Shown: positions 54,984 to 63,559, numbered from the stretch's first letter. The stretch is DNA of 64,000 nucleotides from JANWXD01 sp037446115 (GCA_037446115.1 JBBIJF010000008.1:62001-126000), one strand, 5' to 3'. Notes: a model not told the origin generated them from the letters alone. Numbers and translations: made by a program.

Positions 54984-55865
54984 ATGGCTGCAACGACCAG
55001 CGACTCACCTGCGGCGTCCGAGGCCCGGCCCCTGCGAGCGGCCGGACGCGCCGCGGTGTGGTTCGGCGGTCTCCTGCTGGTCTGCTACGCGCCCGTGCTC
55101 GGCAAGCTCGCGCGCCAGTGGATCGAAGATCCGGACATGGGGCACGGCGTCTTTGTTCCGGTCGTGGCAGGCTACATGGTCTGGCGCCGCCGCCGAGAAC
55201 TGGCGGCGCTGAATCCGGCGCCCAACTGGTGGGGTCTGGCAGTCGTCGTTTGGGGGGCGCTGCAGCTCTATGTGGCCACGCTCGGCGCGGAGCTATTCCT
55301 GGCGCGGACCGCGTTTCTGATCTCGCTGGCCGGCTCGGTGCTTCTGGTGGGTGGTGCGCCAGCCCTGCGCCTGGTGGCGTTTCCACTGTTTCTGCTTTGT
55401 TTCATGATCCCCATCCCGGCGATCATCTATAACCAGATCACCTTCCCCCTGCAGCTTCTGGCGAGTCGTCTGGCAGAGGAATGGCTCTCCCTGACGGGCC
55501 TGCCGGTTCTCCGCGAGGGTAACATCCTCGAGCTTCCCTCGCGCAGCCTCAACGTGGTGGAGGCATGCAGCGGCGTGCGTTCGTTGCTTTCGCTCTCCTT
55601 CCTTTCGCTGGTGTTTGCTTCCTTCTTCGACAAAAAAACGTGGATGCGTCCAGTGCTGCTTGCTGCCTCCGTGCCCATCGCCGTCGCGGCCAACGCAGGG
55701 CGCGTGGCAATTACCGGGCTTTTGGGAGAGTGGCGTCCGGAGCTGGCCGAGGGCCTTTTTCACGACGTCTCCGGATGGATCATTTTCCTGCTGGCTTTGA
55801 TCATGCTGACCGTCTTCCACGGGACGGTGAACGCGGTCTACGGCTGGGTTTATGGGCGTCGTTAA
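54984..55865 (+). CDS. Exosortase (PEP-CTERM sorting transpeptidase)
   Basis: A 293-residue, eight-helix integral membrane protease/transpeptidase that cleaves PEP-CTERM tails. The catalytic triad can be placed: Cys195 in VVEACSGVRSLLSL, Arg240 in ANAGRVAITGLLGEW, His260 in LFHDVSGWIIFLLAL. DPDMGHGVFVPVVAGYM near the N-terminus is also typical. Upstream TATCAT (54952-54957) may be a -10. The EpsI gene overlaps the last 14 bases. Two PEP-CTERM proteins in this window (48148 and 62906) are plausible substrates. Confidence 0.93.
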   Translation: MAATTSDSPAASEARPLRAAGRAAVWFGGLLLVCYAPVLGKLARQWIEDPDMGHGVFVPVVAGYMVWRRRRELAALNPAPNWWGLAVVVWGALQLYVATLGAELFLARTAFLISLAGSVLLVGGAPALRLVAFPLFLLCFMIPIPAIIYNQITFPLQLLASRLAEEWLSLTGLPVLREGNILELPSRSLNVVEACSGVRSLLSLSFLSLVFASFFDKKTWMRPVLLAASVPIAVAANAGRVAITGLLGEWRPELAEGLFHDVSGWIIFLLALIMLTVFHGTVNAVYGWVYGRR

Positions 55866-56526
55866 TCGGTCGGGGTGGATACCGGGCGGGTGTGCCGGGC
55901 AGGTTCTGACGGTGGTGCTGCTGGCTCAGGCGGCGCTGTTTTACGGGCTTTCCCGCAGCGAGGAAATTCCGGTGGCGCGTCCGCTGGCTGAGTTTCCCGA
56001 AGTGGTTGACAGCTGGCAGCTGCGGCAGGAAGGGACGATCGAGAAGGAAATCCTCGACATGCTGCGCGCCGACGATGTACTTAGCCGGATCTACATGGAA
56101 CCGGCCAGCGGGCGCGTGGCCGGCCTGTTTGTGGCCTACTTCCGGTCCCAGCGCACGGGGCAGGCGCCCCATTCGCCGAAAAATTGTCTTCCCGGCTCCG
56201 GCTGGATACCGACAGCTTCGGAGGTAATCGCGATACCGGTTGCCGGCCGGAGCGAACCGATCCGGGTCAACCGCTACGTGGTCGCGCGGGGCCTGGAGAA
56301 AAGCGTCGTGGTGTACTGGTATCAGAGTCGCCGGCGCGTGATCGCCAGCGAGTATGAGGCCAAGGTCCGGCTGGTCCTGGACGCGATCCGCTACAATCGC
56401 ACGGACACGGCTCTGGTCCGCGTGGTCGTCCCCGTTGCTGAGGGCGGGGAAGCGGAGGCTGGAAAAGCAGCCGCCGCGTTCGTCCAGGCCCTGTTCCCCG
56501 TTTTGAGCCGCTATCTGCCCTCGTGA
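55852..56526 (+). CDS. EpsI family protein, exosortase partner
   Basis: A 224-residue protein with one N-terminal membrane helix (QVLTVVLLAQAALFYGL) and an extracytoplasmic EpsI domain. The conserved core is SPKNCLPGSGWIPTASEV and later VVVYWYQSRRRVIASEYEAK. EpsI is found next to, or fused to, exosortase and tied to exopolysaccharide production; its role is not biochemically settled. It overlaps the exosortase gene by 14 bases. Its 3' end overlaps the convergent arsM by 16 bases. Confidence 0.9.
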   Translation: MGVVNRSGWIPGGCAGQVLTVVLLAQAALFYGLSRSEEIPVARPLAEFPEVVDSWQLRQEGTIEKEILDMLRADDVLSRIYMEPASGRVAGLFVAYFRSQRTGQAPHSPKNCLPGSGWIPTASEVIAIPVAGRSEPIRVNRYVVARGLEKSVVVYWYQSRRRVIASEYEAKVRLVLDAIRYNRTDTALVRVVVPVAEGGEAEAGKAAAAFVQALFPVLSRYLPS

Positions 56527-57290
56527 GCGCTGCGCGGCCCCGAGCTGCCGGAACTGCCATTGTCTGGACTCTGAGGCTTGCGTGCGCGGACCGTGATACT
56601 CCGGGCTGGACCGAAGTAGTCTGTTTCCTTCAGGACTTCCACATACTCAAACCCCGCGGAGCGGAGCGCCGCAAGGTATTCGTCGCGGTGCAGTGCTCCG
56701 GCCACACAGCCCGTGTATGCCTCGACGGATTGGCGCAGCGGTTCCGGGAGCTCCCCCTCAAGGACGATATCGGCTACGACGATCCGACCCCCGGGACGGA
56801 GTACGCGAAAGGCCTCGCGAAATACACGGGGTTTGTCGGGCGACAGGTTGATCACGCAGTTGGAGATCACCAGGTCCACAGAGTCGTCGGGAACGGGCAG
56901 ATCCTCGATGTCACCCAGCCGGAATTCCACATTGTGGAATCCACCCCGACGCGCGTTTGCCTGCGCGCGCTCGATCATCTCCGGCGTCATGTCCACCCCG
57001 ATGACGCGGCCCTGAGGCCCCACACGAGCGGCCGCCAGAAAGCAGTCCAGCCCGGGCCCGGATCCGAGATCCAGGACCACTTCGCCCGGCCGCACCTCCT
57101 CTAACCCGAGCGGGTTTCCGCAGCCGAGGCCGAGTGAGCTTCCGTCCGGGGCGCGCGCCAGATCCTCCGCCGTGTAGCCGATTTGGCCGGAGGGCGGACA
57201 GCATGATGCCGGTCCGCAGCACGTGCTGCCCTCCCGCGCGATCGCTCCGTAGCGCTCCTGCACCGCCTGTTTGATATCCCGCCGGTTCAT
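56511..57290 (-). CDS. arsM: Arsenite S-adenosylmethionine methyltransferase
   Basis: A 259-residue enzyme that methylates arsenite to volatile or less toxic species. ATG 57290 overlaps the upstream AbrB stop (ATGA); the open frame beyond lies in that gene. N-terminus is Cys-rich (STCCGPASCCPPSGQ); motif I VLDLGSGPGLDCFLAAARVG; the ArsM marks VISNCVINLSPDKPRV and TGCVAGALHRDEY supply the arsenite-binding Cys residues. C-terminal tail is Ser/Arg-rich. No ArsR or ArsB gene is in the window. Confidence 0.93.
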   Translation of the reverse strand: MNRRDIKQAVQERYGAIAREGSTCCGPASCCPPSGQIGYTAEDLARAPDGSSLGLGCGNPLGLEEVRPGEVVLDLGSGPGLDCFLAAARVGPQGRVIGVDMTPEMIERAQANARRGGFHNVEFRLGDIEDLPVPDDSVDLVISNCVINLSPDKPRVFREAFRVLRPGGRIVVADIVLEGELPEPLRQSVEAYTGCVAGALHRDEYLAALRSAGFEYVEVLKETDYFGPARSITVRARKPQSPDNGSSGSSGPRSAHEGR

Positions 57291-57586
57291 GAGCAGCTCT
57301 CCTGGGCGGTTGCCGGACTCAAGGCCGCCCGCAGAATCGGACCCAGCCGCTCGCGAACCATCTCGGCCAGTTCGTCGGCCTTGATCAACATCAGGCAGCA
57401 GATGTGCCCGTTCTGTTCGCAGGCGACGAGTGCGAGCTTTTCGCCGGGCTGAATGTGTGCCTTCTCGCGGATCTCTTTGGGCAGCACCATCTGCCCGCGT
57501 TCGTCCACCGCGATCAGTGACTCGACGCGAAAAGCCCCACAGCATCCGGCAGATGTGTTGTGCAGGACTACATTTTGATTCTCCAT
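57287..57586 (-). CDS. AbrB/SpoVT-type regulator, Cys-rich, upstream of arsM
   Basis: A 99-residue protein from ATG 57586. The AbrB/MazE swapped-hairpin domain is at about 20-65 (LIAVDERGQMVLPKEIREKA, then KLALVACEQNGHICC), giving DNA binding as a dimer. Cys pairs lie just before and inside the domain (AGCCGAF, HICCLML) and at the C-terminus (QESCS); these could bind arsenite or metal. No SD; TACACT ends 7 bases before the ATG. A perfect palindrome lies in its promoter spacer. It may autoregulate and respond to arsenic; this is inferred. Confidence 0.8.
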   Translation of the reverse strand: MENQNVVLHNTSAGCCGAFRVESLIAVDERGQMVLPKEIREKAHIQPGEKLALVACEQNGHICCLMLIKADELAEMVRERLGPILRAALSPATAQESCS

Positions 57587-57593
57587 ATAGATC

Positions 57594-57622
57594 AGTGTAA
57601 TCAGATATATCTGAATTGTCAA
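57594..57622 (-). promoter_or_regulatory. abrB-arsM promoter with operator in the spacer
   Basis: Minus strand: -35 TTGACA (57622-57617), 17-base spacer, -10 TACACT (57599-57594), then 7 bases to the ATG. The spacer carries the perfect 14-base palindrome TCAGATATATCTGA (57601-57614), well placed for repression. Binder is probably the AbrB-type product or an ArsR elsewhere. Confidence 0.75.
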
Positions 57623-57914
57623 GATCGCCATTCTTTGCCTGGATCCCGCCGAGAAGTTAGGCCGGTTCGTTCACGGATTCAGCAACATACGGCCCGCCGA
57701 ACAGATCGGCACACGACGACGTTTCGAAAGATTTTTCTATGCCCGCCGTACGGTTTGTATTAGAGTATTTGTATCAGCGGGGCCGGAACGTGCTGCTTCG
57801 GCATCGCCAGATCCACCGCCCGCAGGGACGCCGAACCACGCCCCGGGCTGTGTCTCAGCGATCCCGAGGCAGGCCTTTGCCCCGGCTCGCCGCCGGCTCG
57901 GAGGAGGTGATGGG
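57623..57914. other. Intergenic region between the arsM operon and the REC-XRE gene
   Basis: About 290 bases without a convincing gene. AT-rich tracts near 57727-57777 (GATTTTTCTATG, GTATTAGAGTATTTGTATC) may hold the promoter of the REC-XRE gene, but no good -35/-10 pair with correct spacing was found. The last 15 bases include GAGGAGGTGATGGG, the SD of that gene. No RNA gene was recognised. Confidence 0.4.
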
Positions 57915-58556
57915 ATGAGATACTCGGCCGCAGCGCGCGCGAAGGTCGGCCCGGCTTCCCTTGAGGTGGCCGTGCTCGACGAAAACTACGAATTCCGACG
58001 GCAGATCGAGGAACTCCTGCGCAATGAGGACGACCTTACGGTTCGCACCTATGGGCACCCGGAGGATTTCTTCCAATCCTGCGGGCAGCGAATTCCGGAC
58101 ATCGTGCTACTGGACCTCTCCGCGAACAACGCGCAAGGATTGAAGACGCTCGAGCAACTGAAGGCACGACATCCGGCCGTGTGCGTCATCGTCACGACCG
58201 CGCGCCCTTCGCTTGACGAAGCACGGAGCACGTTCAAGCTCAACGCATTCGACTACTTGGTCAAGCCTCTGTCCCTGGTGCAGCTGCGACAGGTCTTGGA
58301 CGCGGCCGTGGAGGCCTACGGACTTGGACGCAGTGCGCAGGAGCGCCTGCGGGACCGGCTCGGGCGGCGGCTCAAGATGCTGCGGGTCGAGCGTGACTGG
58401 TCGCTCAAGGATCTGTCCGCGGCGACGCAGTTGAGTGTCTCGCAGATCAGTTCGATCGAGCGCGGGGCGCACTTGCCCAGCATCGAGAGCCTGCTGGCGC
58501 TCTGCCGAGCGCTCAACAAGCGCCCGTCGGAGATCTTGGCCTCGATTGATTTTTGA
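57915..58556 (+). CDS. Orphan response regulator with XRE-type HTH output
   Basis: A 213-residue regulator. Receiver domain (about 16-135) with acceptor Asp67 in IVLLDLSANNAQG, acidic pair in VLDENYEFRRQI, and Lys117 in YLVKPLSLVQLR. The C-terminal 60 residues are a Cro/CI-type HTH (LKDLSAATQLSVSQISSIER, then HLPSIESLLALCRALNKRPS). Receiver domains coupled to XRE output are unusual. No histidine kinase is adjacent. GAGGAGGTGATGGG is the SD of the ATG. Targets unknown. Confidence 0.85.
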   Translation: MRYSAAARAKVGPASLEVAVLDENYEFRRQIEELLRNEDDLTVRTYGHPEDFFQSCGQRIPDIVLLDLSANNAQGLKTLEQLKARHPAVCVIVTTARPSLDEARSTFKLNAFDYLVKPLSLVQLRQVLDAAVEAYGLGRSAQERLRDRLGRRLKMLRVERDWSLKDLSAATQLSVSQISSIERGAHLPSIESLLALCRALNKRPSEILASIDF

Positions 58557-58670
58557 CGCCGAGCGCCATCGGCCGCCGGGTTCGGCGCAGGTCGCGGCTG
58601 CGCTTGAGCCTGCTCTTCCGGGCAACGAGCTCCCGGCGTTTCGCGTTATGATCGGCGCGGAGGTGTGTGC

Positions 58671-60221
58671 GTGAAGGTGCTCACTGCCGAGCAGATGCGC
58701 GCCGTGGACCGGCGCACGATCGAGCTGGGCATCCCGGGCCTGATTCTGATGGAGAACGCCGGTCACCGGGTTGTGGAGTTCCTTGCGGAAACCTTTGCGC
58801 CTCTGGCTGAGCATCACGTCGTCATTGTTTGTGGGAAAGGCAACAACGGCGGGGACGGCTTCGTGGTGGCGCGCCAGCTCCACACGCGGCTGCGGCCGCG
58901 CCGGCTGGACGTGGTGCTGGCCGCGGCGCCCGAGGAACTCCGGGGCGACGCGGCAGAGAATTTCCGCATGCTGGCGGCGTGCGGCTGTCCGGTTTCGCAG
59001 GAAATCAGCGCCGAGATGCGATCCGCCACGATCGTCGTGGATGCCCTGCTCGGGACGGGACTCAAGGGTCCGGCCACGGGCCGCGCGCTCGAGTTCATCC
59101 GGGAAATCAACACCGGCTTTCCTCGTGCCTGCATCGTCGCGCTCGACATCCCCTCGGGACTCGACAGCGACAGCGGCGCTCTGTTGGGGGAGACAGTGCG
59201 GGCGGCCTACACTGTGACCTTCACGGCGCCCAAGGTCGGCCAAGTGATGCCGCCTGCGTGCGAGCGCGTGGGACTGCTTGTGGTGCGACCGATCGGGAGC
59301 CCGCCGGAGCTGTATGAGGGGGATGAGTCCATTTTTCTCTCGCTCGCCGAGCCCCGGGATTTCGGCGCTCTGTTTGCGCCCCGGCCTCAGGCAGCGCACA
59401 AGGGAGACTTCGGGCACGTGCTCATCGTCGGCGGTTCGCGTGGCAAGACCGGGGCGGCGGCGATGTGTGGTCTGGCGGCCCTCCGAGCAGGCGCGGGCTT
59501 GGTCACGGTGGCTTCCGCGGCTTCCGCCGTGCCGGTAATCGCTTCGCACGCACCGGAGTTGATGACGGAAGCGCTGCCCGAGACGGCAGACGGAGCGATC
59601 GCAACGGGCGCTGTGGAGGTCCTGGAAGGGTTGCTCCAAGGCAAGGATGTTGTGGCACTCGGACCCGGATTAGGAACTCATCCGGAAACGGTGGCTGTGG
59701 TGCGGCGTCTGGCCGCCTCCGTTACAGCCCCTGTTGTCGTAGACGCAGACGGCCTGAATGCTCTTGCGGGCTGCTCGGTGGATTTTGCGTCGGCGGTGCC
59801 GGTGTTGACTCCGCACCCGGGTGAGATGGGGCGGCTCACGGGCAAGACTGCGGCGGAAGTGCAGGCGGACCGCCTCGCCGCGGCCCGAGGTTTTGCGCTG
59901 GCCCACCGGGTCACGGTGGTGCTCAAGGGGTACCGTACGTTGACGGCGTTTCCGGACGGCCGGGTCTGGGTGAATCCCACTGGCAGCCCGGCCATGGCTA
60001 CCGGGGGCAGTGGAGACATTCTGACGGGACTCATTGCGGGACTGCTGGCCCAGCATCCCGATCGGCGCGAGCAGGCGGTTGGCGCGGCTGTCTGGCTCCA
60101 CGGACGCTGCGGTGAACTGGGCGCGGCGGCCTACGGCGAGAAGCCCCTGATCGCCACGGATCTGCTTGAGTTTCTGCCCGAGGCGATGGATGAGTGCGCG
60201 CGTGTTTCGGACTCGCTCTGA
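58671..60221 (+). CDS. nnr: Bifunctional NAD(P)HX epimerase/ADP- or ATP-dependent dehydratase
   Basis: A 516-residue fusion repairing hydrated NAD(P)H. N-terminal YjeF_N epimerase (about 1-210) with MENAGHRVVEFLA, GKGNNGGDGFVVARQLH and ALDIPSGLDSDSG. C-terminal dehydratase (about 225-510) with GGSRGKTGAAAMCGLAALRA, LTPHPGEMGRLTGKTAAEVQ and ATGGSGDILTGLIAGLLAQ. GTG 58671 is selected, with GGAGG 7 bases upstream; the GTG at 58665 is too close to that SD. The 3' end overlaps tsaE by 32 bases. Confidence 0.94.
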   Translation: MKVLTAEQMRAVDRRTIELGIPGLILMENAGHRVVEFLAETFAPLAEHHVVIVCGKGNNGGDGFVVARQLHTRLRPRRLDVVLAAAPEELRGDAAENFRMLAACGCPVSQEISAEMRSATIVVDALLGTGLKGPATGRALEFIREINTGFPRACIVALDIPSGLDSDSGALLGETVRAAYTVTFTAPKVGQVMPPACERVGLLVVRPIGSPPELYEGDESIFLSLAEPRDFGALFAPRPQAAHKGDFGHVLIVGGSRGKTGAAAMCGLAALRAGAGLVTVASAASAVPVIASHAPELMTEALPETADGAIATGAVEVLEGLLQGKDVVALGPGLGTHPETVAVVRRLAASVTAPVVVDADGLNALAGCSVDFASAVPVLTPHPGEMGRLTGKTAAEVQADRLAAARGFALAHRVTVVLKGYRTLTAFPDGRVWVNPTGSPAMATGGSGDILTGLIAGLLAQHPDRREQAVGAAVWLHGRCGELGAAAYGEKPLIATDLLEFLPEAMDECARVSDSL

Positions 60222-60612
60222 GGAGGAGACGGTTGCGGCAGGAGAACAGATCGGGCGCGGGTTGAGGCCCGGCGCAGTCGTGTTGTTGATCGGAGAGCTC
60301 GGGGCGGGGAAGACCACGCTGGCCAAGGGGATCGTAAAGGGTCTCGGCGCGGGGCAGCCCGACAACGTCTCCAGTCCCACATTCACCCTCATCCAGGAAT
60401 ACGGTGAGGGCACCAAGGTTTACCACATCGACCTGTTCCGGATCGAGAGCGCCCGCGAAGCCGAGGAGCTGGGACTTGAAGAACTGCTGTTGCGCCCGGC
60501 CGTTGTGTTGGTGGAATGGGGCGAGCGGTTCCCGCAGCTGTGGCCTGCCGAGCGGATCGAAATCCGCCTGCGGGAGCTTGAGGACGGCTCGCGGGAGATC
60601 CGCTGTAGTTAG
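60190..60612 (+). CDS. tsaE: tRNA threonylcarbamoyladenosine biosynthesis ATPase TsaE
   Basis: A 140-residue P-loop ATPase needed, with TsaB, TsaC and TsaD, for t6A at position 37 of ANN-decoding tRNAs. Walker A GELGAGKTTLAKGIVKGLG, NVSSPTFTLIQEY, HIDLFRIESAREAEELGLE and VLVEWGERFP are the family marks. ATG 60190 lies inside the nnr gene end; nnr-tsaE is a common gene order. Length is close to the usual 150-160. No cofactor or partner genes nearby. Confidence 0.94.
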   Translation: MSARVFRTRSEEETVAAGEQIGRGLRPGAVVLLIGELGAGKTTLAKGIVKGLGAGQPDNVSSPTFTLIQEYGEGTKVYHIDLFRIESAREAEELGLEELLLRPAVVLVEWGERFPQLWPAERIEIRLRELEDGSREIRCS

Positions 60613-60720
60613 CGAGCAGCGGCGCACCATCACGGGGTTCCTGCGCGGTCTCCGCCGCCCGATTGCCCCTGTGGCGCGAGGTTCGTCCCGGGGCAAGCTC
60701 CTGCGGCGCGAGCCAAAGCC

Positions 60721-60726
60721 TAGGAT
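60721..60726 (+). promoter_or_regulatory. -10 element TAGGAT of the BadF-type kinase gene
   Basis: TAGGAT ends 6 bases before GTG 60733 with no SD between, the arrangement of a leaderless transcript. It lies in the 120-base gap after tsaE. Confidence 0.45.
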
Positions 60727-60732
60727 GGAATT

Positions 60733-61686
60733 GTGTCGCGATTGTTTCTCGGTGTAGACGGCGGACAGTCCAGCACCACAGCGCTCATCGCCGATGAGAC
60801 CGGCCGCGTGCTGGCCACGGGCCGGGGCGGGCCCTGCAATCACGTGGGCGCCGAAGGTGGCCGCGAAAAGTTCATCCTTGCCATCCAGAACTCGGTGACC
60901 CAGGCCTGCCGCGCGGCGGGGTGTGATTGTTCCCGGACGAGCTTTGAAGCGGCCTGTCTGGGGTTCAGCGGCGGCCCTGCGGACAAAGAGGCCCTTGTGA
61001 AGGAACTCATTCGCGCTCAGCGGCTGATCGTCACGACGGACGCCTTCATCGCCCTCTCGGGAGCCACCGGCGGCGAGGCCGGTATCGTGGTCATCGCGGG
61101 GACCGGCTCGATCGCCCTGGGCCGCAACGCAGCCGGAAAGACAGCCCGGGCGGGCGGTTGGGGATACGTGTTCGGCGATGAAGGAGCGGCCTTCGACCTC
61201 GTGCGGCAGGCCCTGCGCGCCGCGCTTCGGTTCGAGGAAGGCTGGGGCCCGCCGACCCCCTTGCACGCGCTCCTGCTTGGCGAAACAGGCGCGTGTTCGG
61301 CGGCAGAGCTGTTACATCGCTTCTATACTGCGGACTATCCCCGGGATCGTGTGGCGGCTCTGGCTCCCCTGGTGGATCGGGCGGCGCAAGAAAACGACGC
61401 GGTCGCTTGCGCCGTTCTGGATAAAGCCGGTCAGGATCTGGCGACACTGGCCTCCGCAGTACGCCGGCAGATTTTTGAACCGGGCGAGACGGCGCTTGTC
61501 GCATACCTGGGCGGAGCATTTCGCAGCGACCGCCTGCGCGAGCGCTTCCGAATGCTGGTGGAACTGGAAGCGGGTAACCGTGTGGTGGCGCCGCGGTTCG
61601 GTCCTGCGGCAGGAGCTCTGATCGAGGCGTGGCGCGCCGCGGGTTTGCGACCCATCTTAAGCGGCCTGCCGCCGTCGGAGAAGTAA
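60733..61686 (+). CDS. BadF/BadG/BcrA/BcrD-type ATPase, probable N-acetylglucosamine kinase
   Basis: A 317-residue member of the ASKHA fold. Phosphate-1 motif FLGVDGGQSSTTALIADE, GGPCNHVGAEGG, then VIAGTGSIALGRNAAGKTAR, WGYVFGDEGAAFDLVRQAL (GDEGS-like) and VAYLGGAFRSDRLRERF. These match GlcNAc kinase-like BadF proteins. It would phosphorylate an amino sugar recovered from peptidoglycan or chitin. GTG start, no SD, TAGGAT 6 bases upstream. It precedes pgk by 21 bases, which may be chance. Confidence 0.85.
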   Translation: MSRLFLGVDGGQSSTTALIADETGRVLATGRGGPCNHVGAEGGREKFILAIQNSVTQACRAAGCDCSRTSFEAACLGFSGGPADKEALVKELIRAQRLIVTTDAFIALSGATGGEAGIVVIAGTGSIALGRNAAGKTARAGGWGYVFGDEGAAFDLVRQALRAALRFEEGWGPPTPLHALLLGETGACSAAELLHRFYTADYPRDRVAALAPLVDRAAQENDAVACAVLDKAGQDLATLASAVRRQIFEPGETALVAYLGGAFRSDRLRERFRMLVELEAGNRVVAPRFGPAAGALIEAWRAAGLRPILSGLPPSEK

Positions 61687-61707
61687 AATCGCAAGGGAGC
61701 CCTTTTT

Positions 61708-62877
61708 ATGCACAAGCTGTCCATCCGCGATCTTGATCTGGAAAACAACCGTGTTTTCATCCGTGTGGATTTCAATGTGCCGCTGGCCGACGGGGGGCAG
61801 ACCATCACCTCCGACAAACGAATCCGTGCTTCGCTGCCGACGATTCGGTACGCACTCGAGCATGGAGCTGCGGTGATCCTGGCCAGCCACCTCGGCAGGC
61901 CGAAGGGGAAACCGAATCCGGAGATGAGCCTGAAACCCGTGGCCCGGCGCCTGGAAGAGCTTCTCGGGCGGCCGGTGCAGATGGCGCCGGACTGTGTGGG
62001 TCCCGAAGTCGAGGCCATGCTGCCGAAACCGGGCGAAGTGCTGTTGCTGGAGAATCTTCGATTCCATCCGGAAGAGGAGGCCAATGACCCGGAGTTTTCC
62101 CGAAAGCTGGCCTCACTTTGCGATCGGTACGTCAATGACGCCTTCGGTACGGCGCACCGCGCCCACGCTTCGACGGTGGGCATGATCCGCTTCGTTCCGA
62201 AGGCGGCCGCAGGGCTTCTCATGGAGAAGGAGCTCGAGTACCTCACGAAGGTCACCCGCAATCCGGATCGGCCCTGCGTGGCCATTCTGGGTGGGGCCAA
62301 GGTCTCCGATAAGATCGAAGTCATCCAGAATCTGCTGAAGATTGTAGATCGCATGCTGATTGGCGGCGCGATGGCTTATACCTTTCTGCGGGCGCTGGGC
62401 AAGCCGGCCGGTAACTCACTTGTGGAAGAAGACAAGATCGAGCTGGCTCGCCAACTACTGGCATCGGCCGAGGGCAAACTCCTCCTGCCCGTGGATCACG
62501 TGGTTGCGGCCGAGATCAAAGAGGGCGCCGAACACGAAGTGGCCGAAGAGATCCCTGCCGGCAAAATGGGGCTTGACATCGGCCCGAAGACGGTCGAGTT
62601 GTATTTGAAGGAGATTGCTCAGGCGAAGACCATTATCTGGAACGGGCCGATGGGCGTTTTCGAAAAACCGCCGTTTGATCGCGGGACGGTCGCCGTAGCT
62701 CAGGCCGTTGCAACCTCGGGAGCCCTTTCCGTAGTGGGCGGCGGCGACTCAGAACGAGCAGTGAAGTCGGCCGGCGTAGCCGACAAAATCACGCACATCT
62801 CCACCGGCGGCGGGGCCTCGCTGGAGTTCCTCGCGGGCCTCGAACTTCCCGGTGTTGCGGCGCTGACTGACAGATAG
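61708..62877 (+). CDS. pgk: Phosphoglycerate kinase
   Basis: Glycolytic enzyme converting 1,3-bisphosphoglycerate and ADP to 3-phosphoglycerate and ATP. 389 residues, normal length. N-terminal VFIRVDFNVPLADGG, HLGRPKGKPNPEMSLKPVA, LLLENLRFHPEEEANDPEFS, hinge region and C-terminal WNGPMGVFEKPPFDRGT and VVGGGDSERAVKSAG with the nucleotide loop THISTGGGASLEFLAG. TAAAAT (61684-61689) overlaps the previous stop and may be its -10; AAGGGAG is the SD. Confidence 0.97.
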   Translation: MHKLSIRDLDLENNRVFIRVDFNVPLADGGQTITSDKRIRASLPTIRYALEHGAAVILASHLGRPKGKPNPEMSLKPVARRLEELLGRPVQMAPDCVGPEVEAMLPKPGEVLLLENLRFHPEEEANDPEFSRKLASLCDRYVNDAFGTAHRAHASTVGMIRFVPKAAAGLLMEKELEYLTKVTRNPDRPCVAILGGAKVSDKIEVIQNLLKIVDRMLIGGAMAYTFLRALGKPAGNSLVEEDKIELARQLLASAEGKLLLPVDHVVAAEIKEGAEHEVAEEIPAGKMGLDIGPKTVELYLKEIAQAKTIIWNGPMGVFEKPPFDRGTVAVAQAVATSGALSVVGGGDSERAVKSAGVADKITHISTGGGASLEFLAGLELPGVAALTDR

Positions 62878-62905
62878 CCCGTTTTCGTCCCTGCAAGATC
62901 CCCGC

Positions 62906-63559
62906 TCAGCTGCGCCGCAACCTGCGAGCCACCCACAAGCCGAAGAGCCCCGTGGCGGCTAAGATCAGGGCGTCAGGCTCCGGCGTCGCCACGCCGTAGG
63001 CGAAGTTGTCCACCATGATTTGGCCGCTTTGCGGAGTTAGCCGGATCCAGTTGATCGGGACGCCGGACGTCACGCCCACAAACCGGCGGTTGGGGTGATC
63101 GAGCGTCGTGATGACAAAGGAGTCTCCCGTCGAAAGCGCGAGCACCACGGGCGCGGCAAACGGGCTGTGCGTCATGACGTCGGTTCCCACCGCCGTGACG
63201 CCGGCGGGCAGATTCACGAGGATGGAAGCGCCCCAGGAGGCTTGTCCCCCCATCAGCAAATCGCCCGAGTTCCAGTTCAGATAGGAGGCTGTGCCGGGAT
63301 CCTGCGTGTAGAGAAAATAGCCGCCGTCGGTCTTCGGGCCGAGGAACTGTACGCTGCTCAGCGTCAGTCCCGCTGCCGTGCTGTAATTGCCCGGAACCCC
63401 GGGGGAAGCCAGACCTTCGAAGGTGATCAACGCCGTGAGACTGGTCAAAGCATTCTGCCAGGCAATCCGGTCCGTGAACAGGATCGGCGAAGCGGCGGCC
63501 GGCGCGGCGGCCCAAGCCATGATCGTCAAGGCAAGGAGTGTCTTTTTGCGCTTCTGCAT
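62906..63559 (-). CDS. PEP-CTERM sorting domain protein
   Basis: A 217-residue exported protein. Signal peptide KKTLLALTIMAWAAAPAAAS, then a beta-rich body (WQNALTSLTALITFEGLASP, SPILFTDRIA) and a C-terminal sorting signal TPEPDALILAATGLFGLWVA followed by RRLRRS. The body resembles small secreted PEP-CTERM proteins with a lectin-like fold, but no function is assigned. A TATTCT (63585-63580) about 20 bases before the ATG may be its -10. It converges with pgk across a 28-base gap. Confidence 0.82.
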   Translation of the reverse strand: MQKRKKTLLALTIMAWAAAPAAASPILFTDRIAWQNALTSLTALITFEGLASPGVPGNYSTAAGLTLSSVQFLGPKTDGGYFLYTQDPGTASYLNWNSGDLLMGGQASWGASILVNLPAGVTAVGTDVMTHSPFAAPVVLALSTGDSFVITTLDHPNRRFVGVTSGVPINWIRLTPQSGQIMVDNFAYGVATPEPDALILAATGLFGLWVARRLRRS

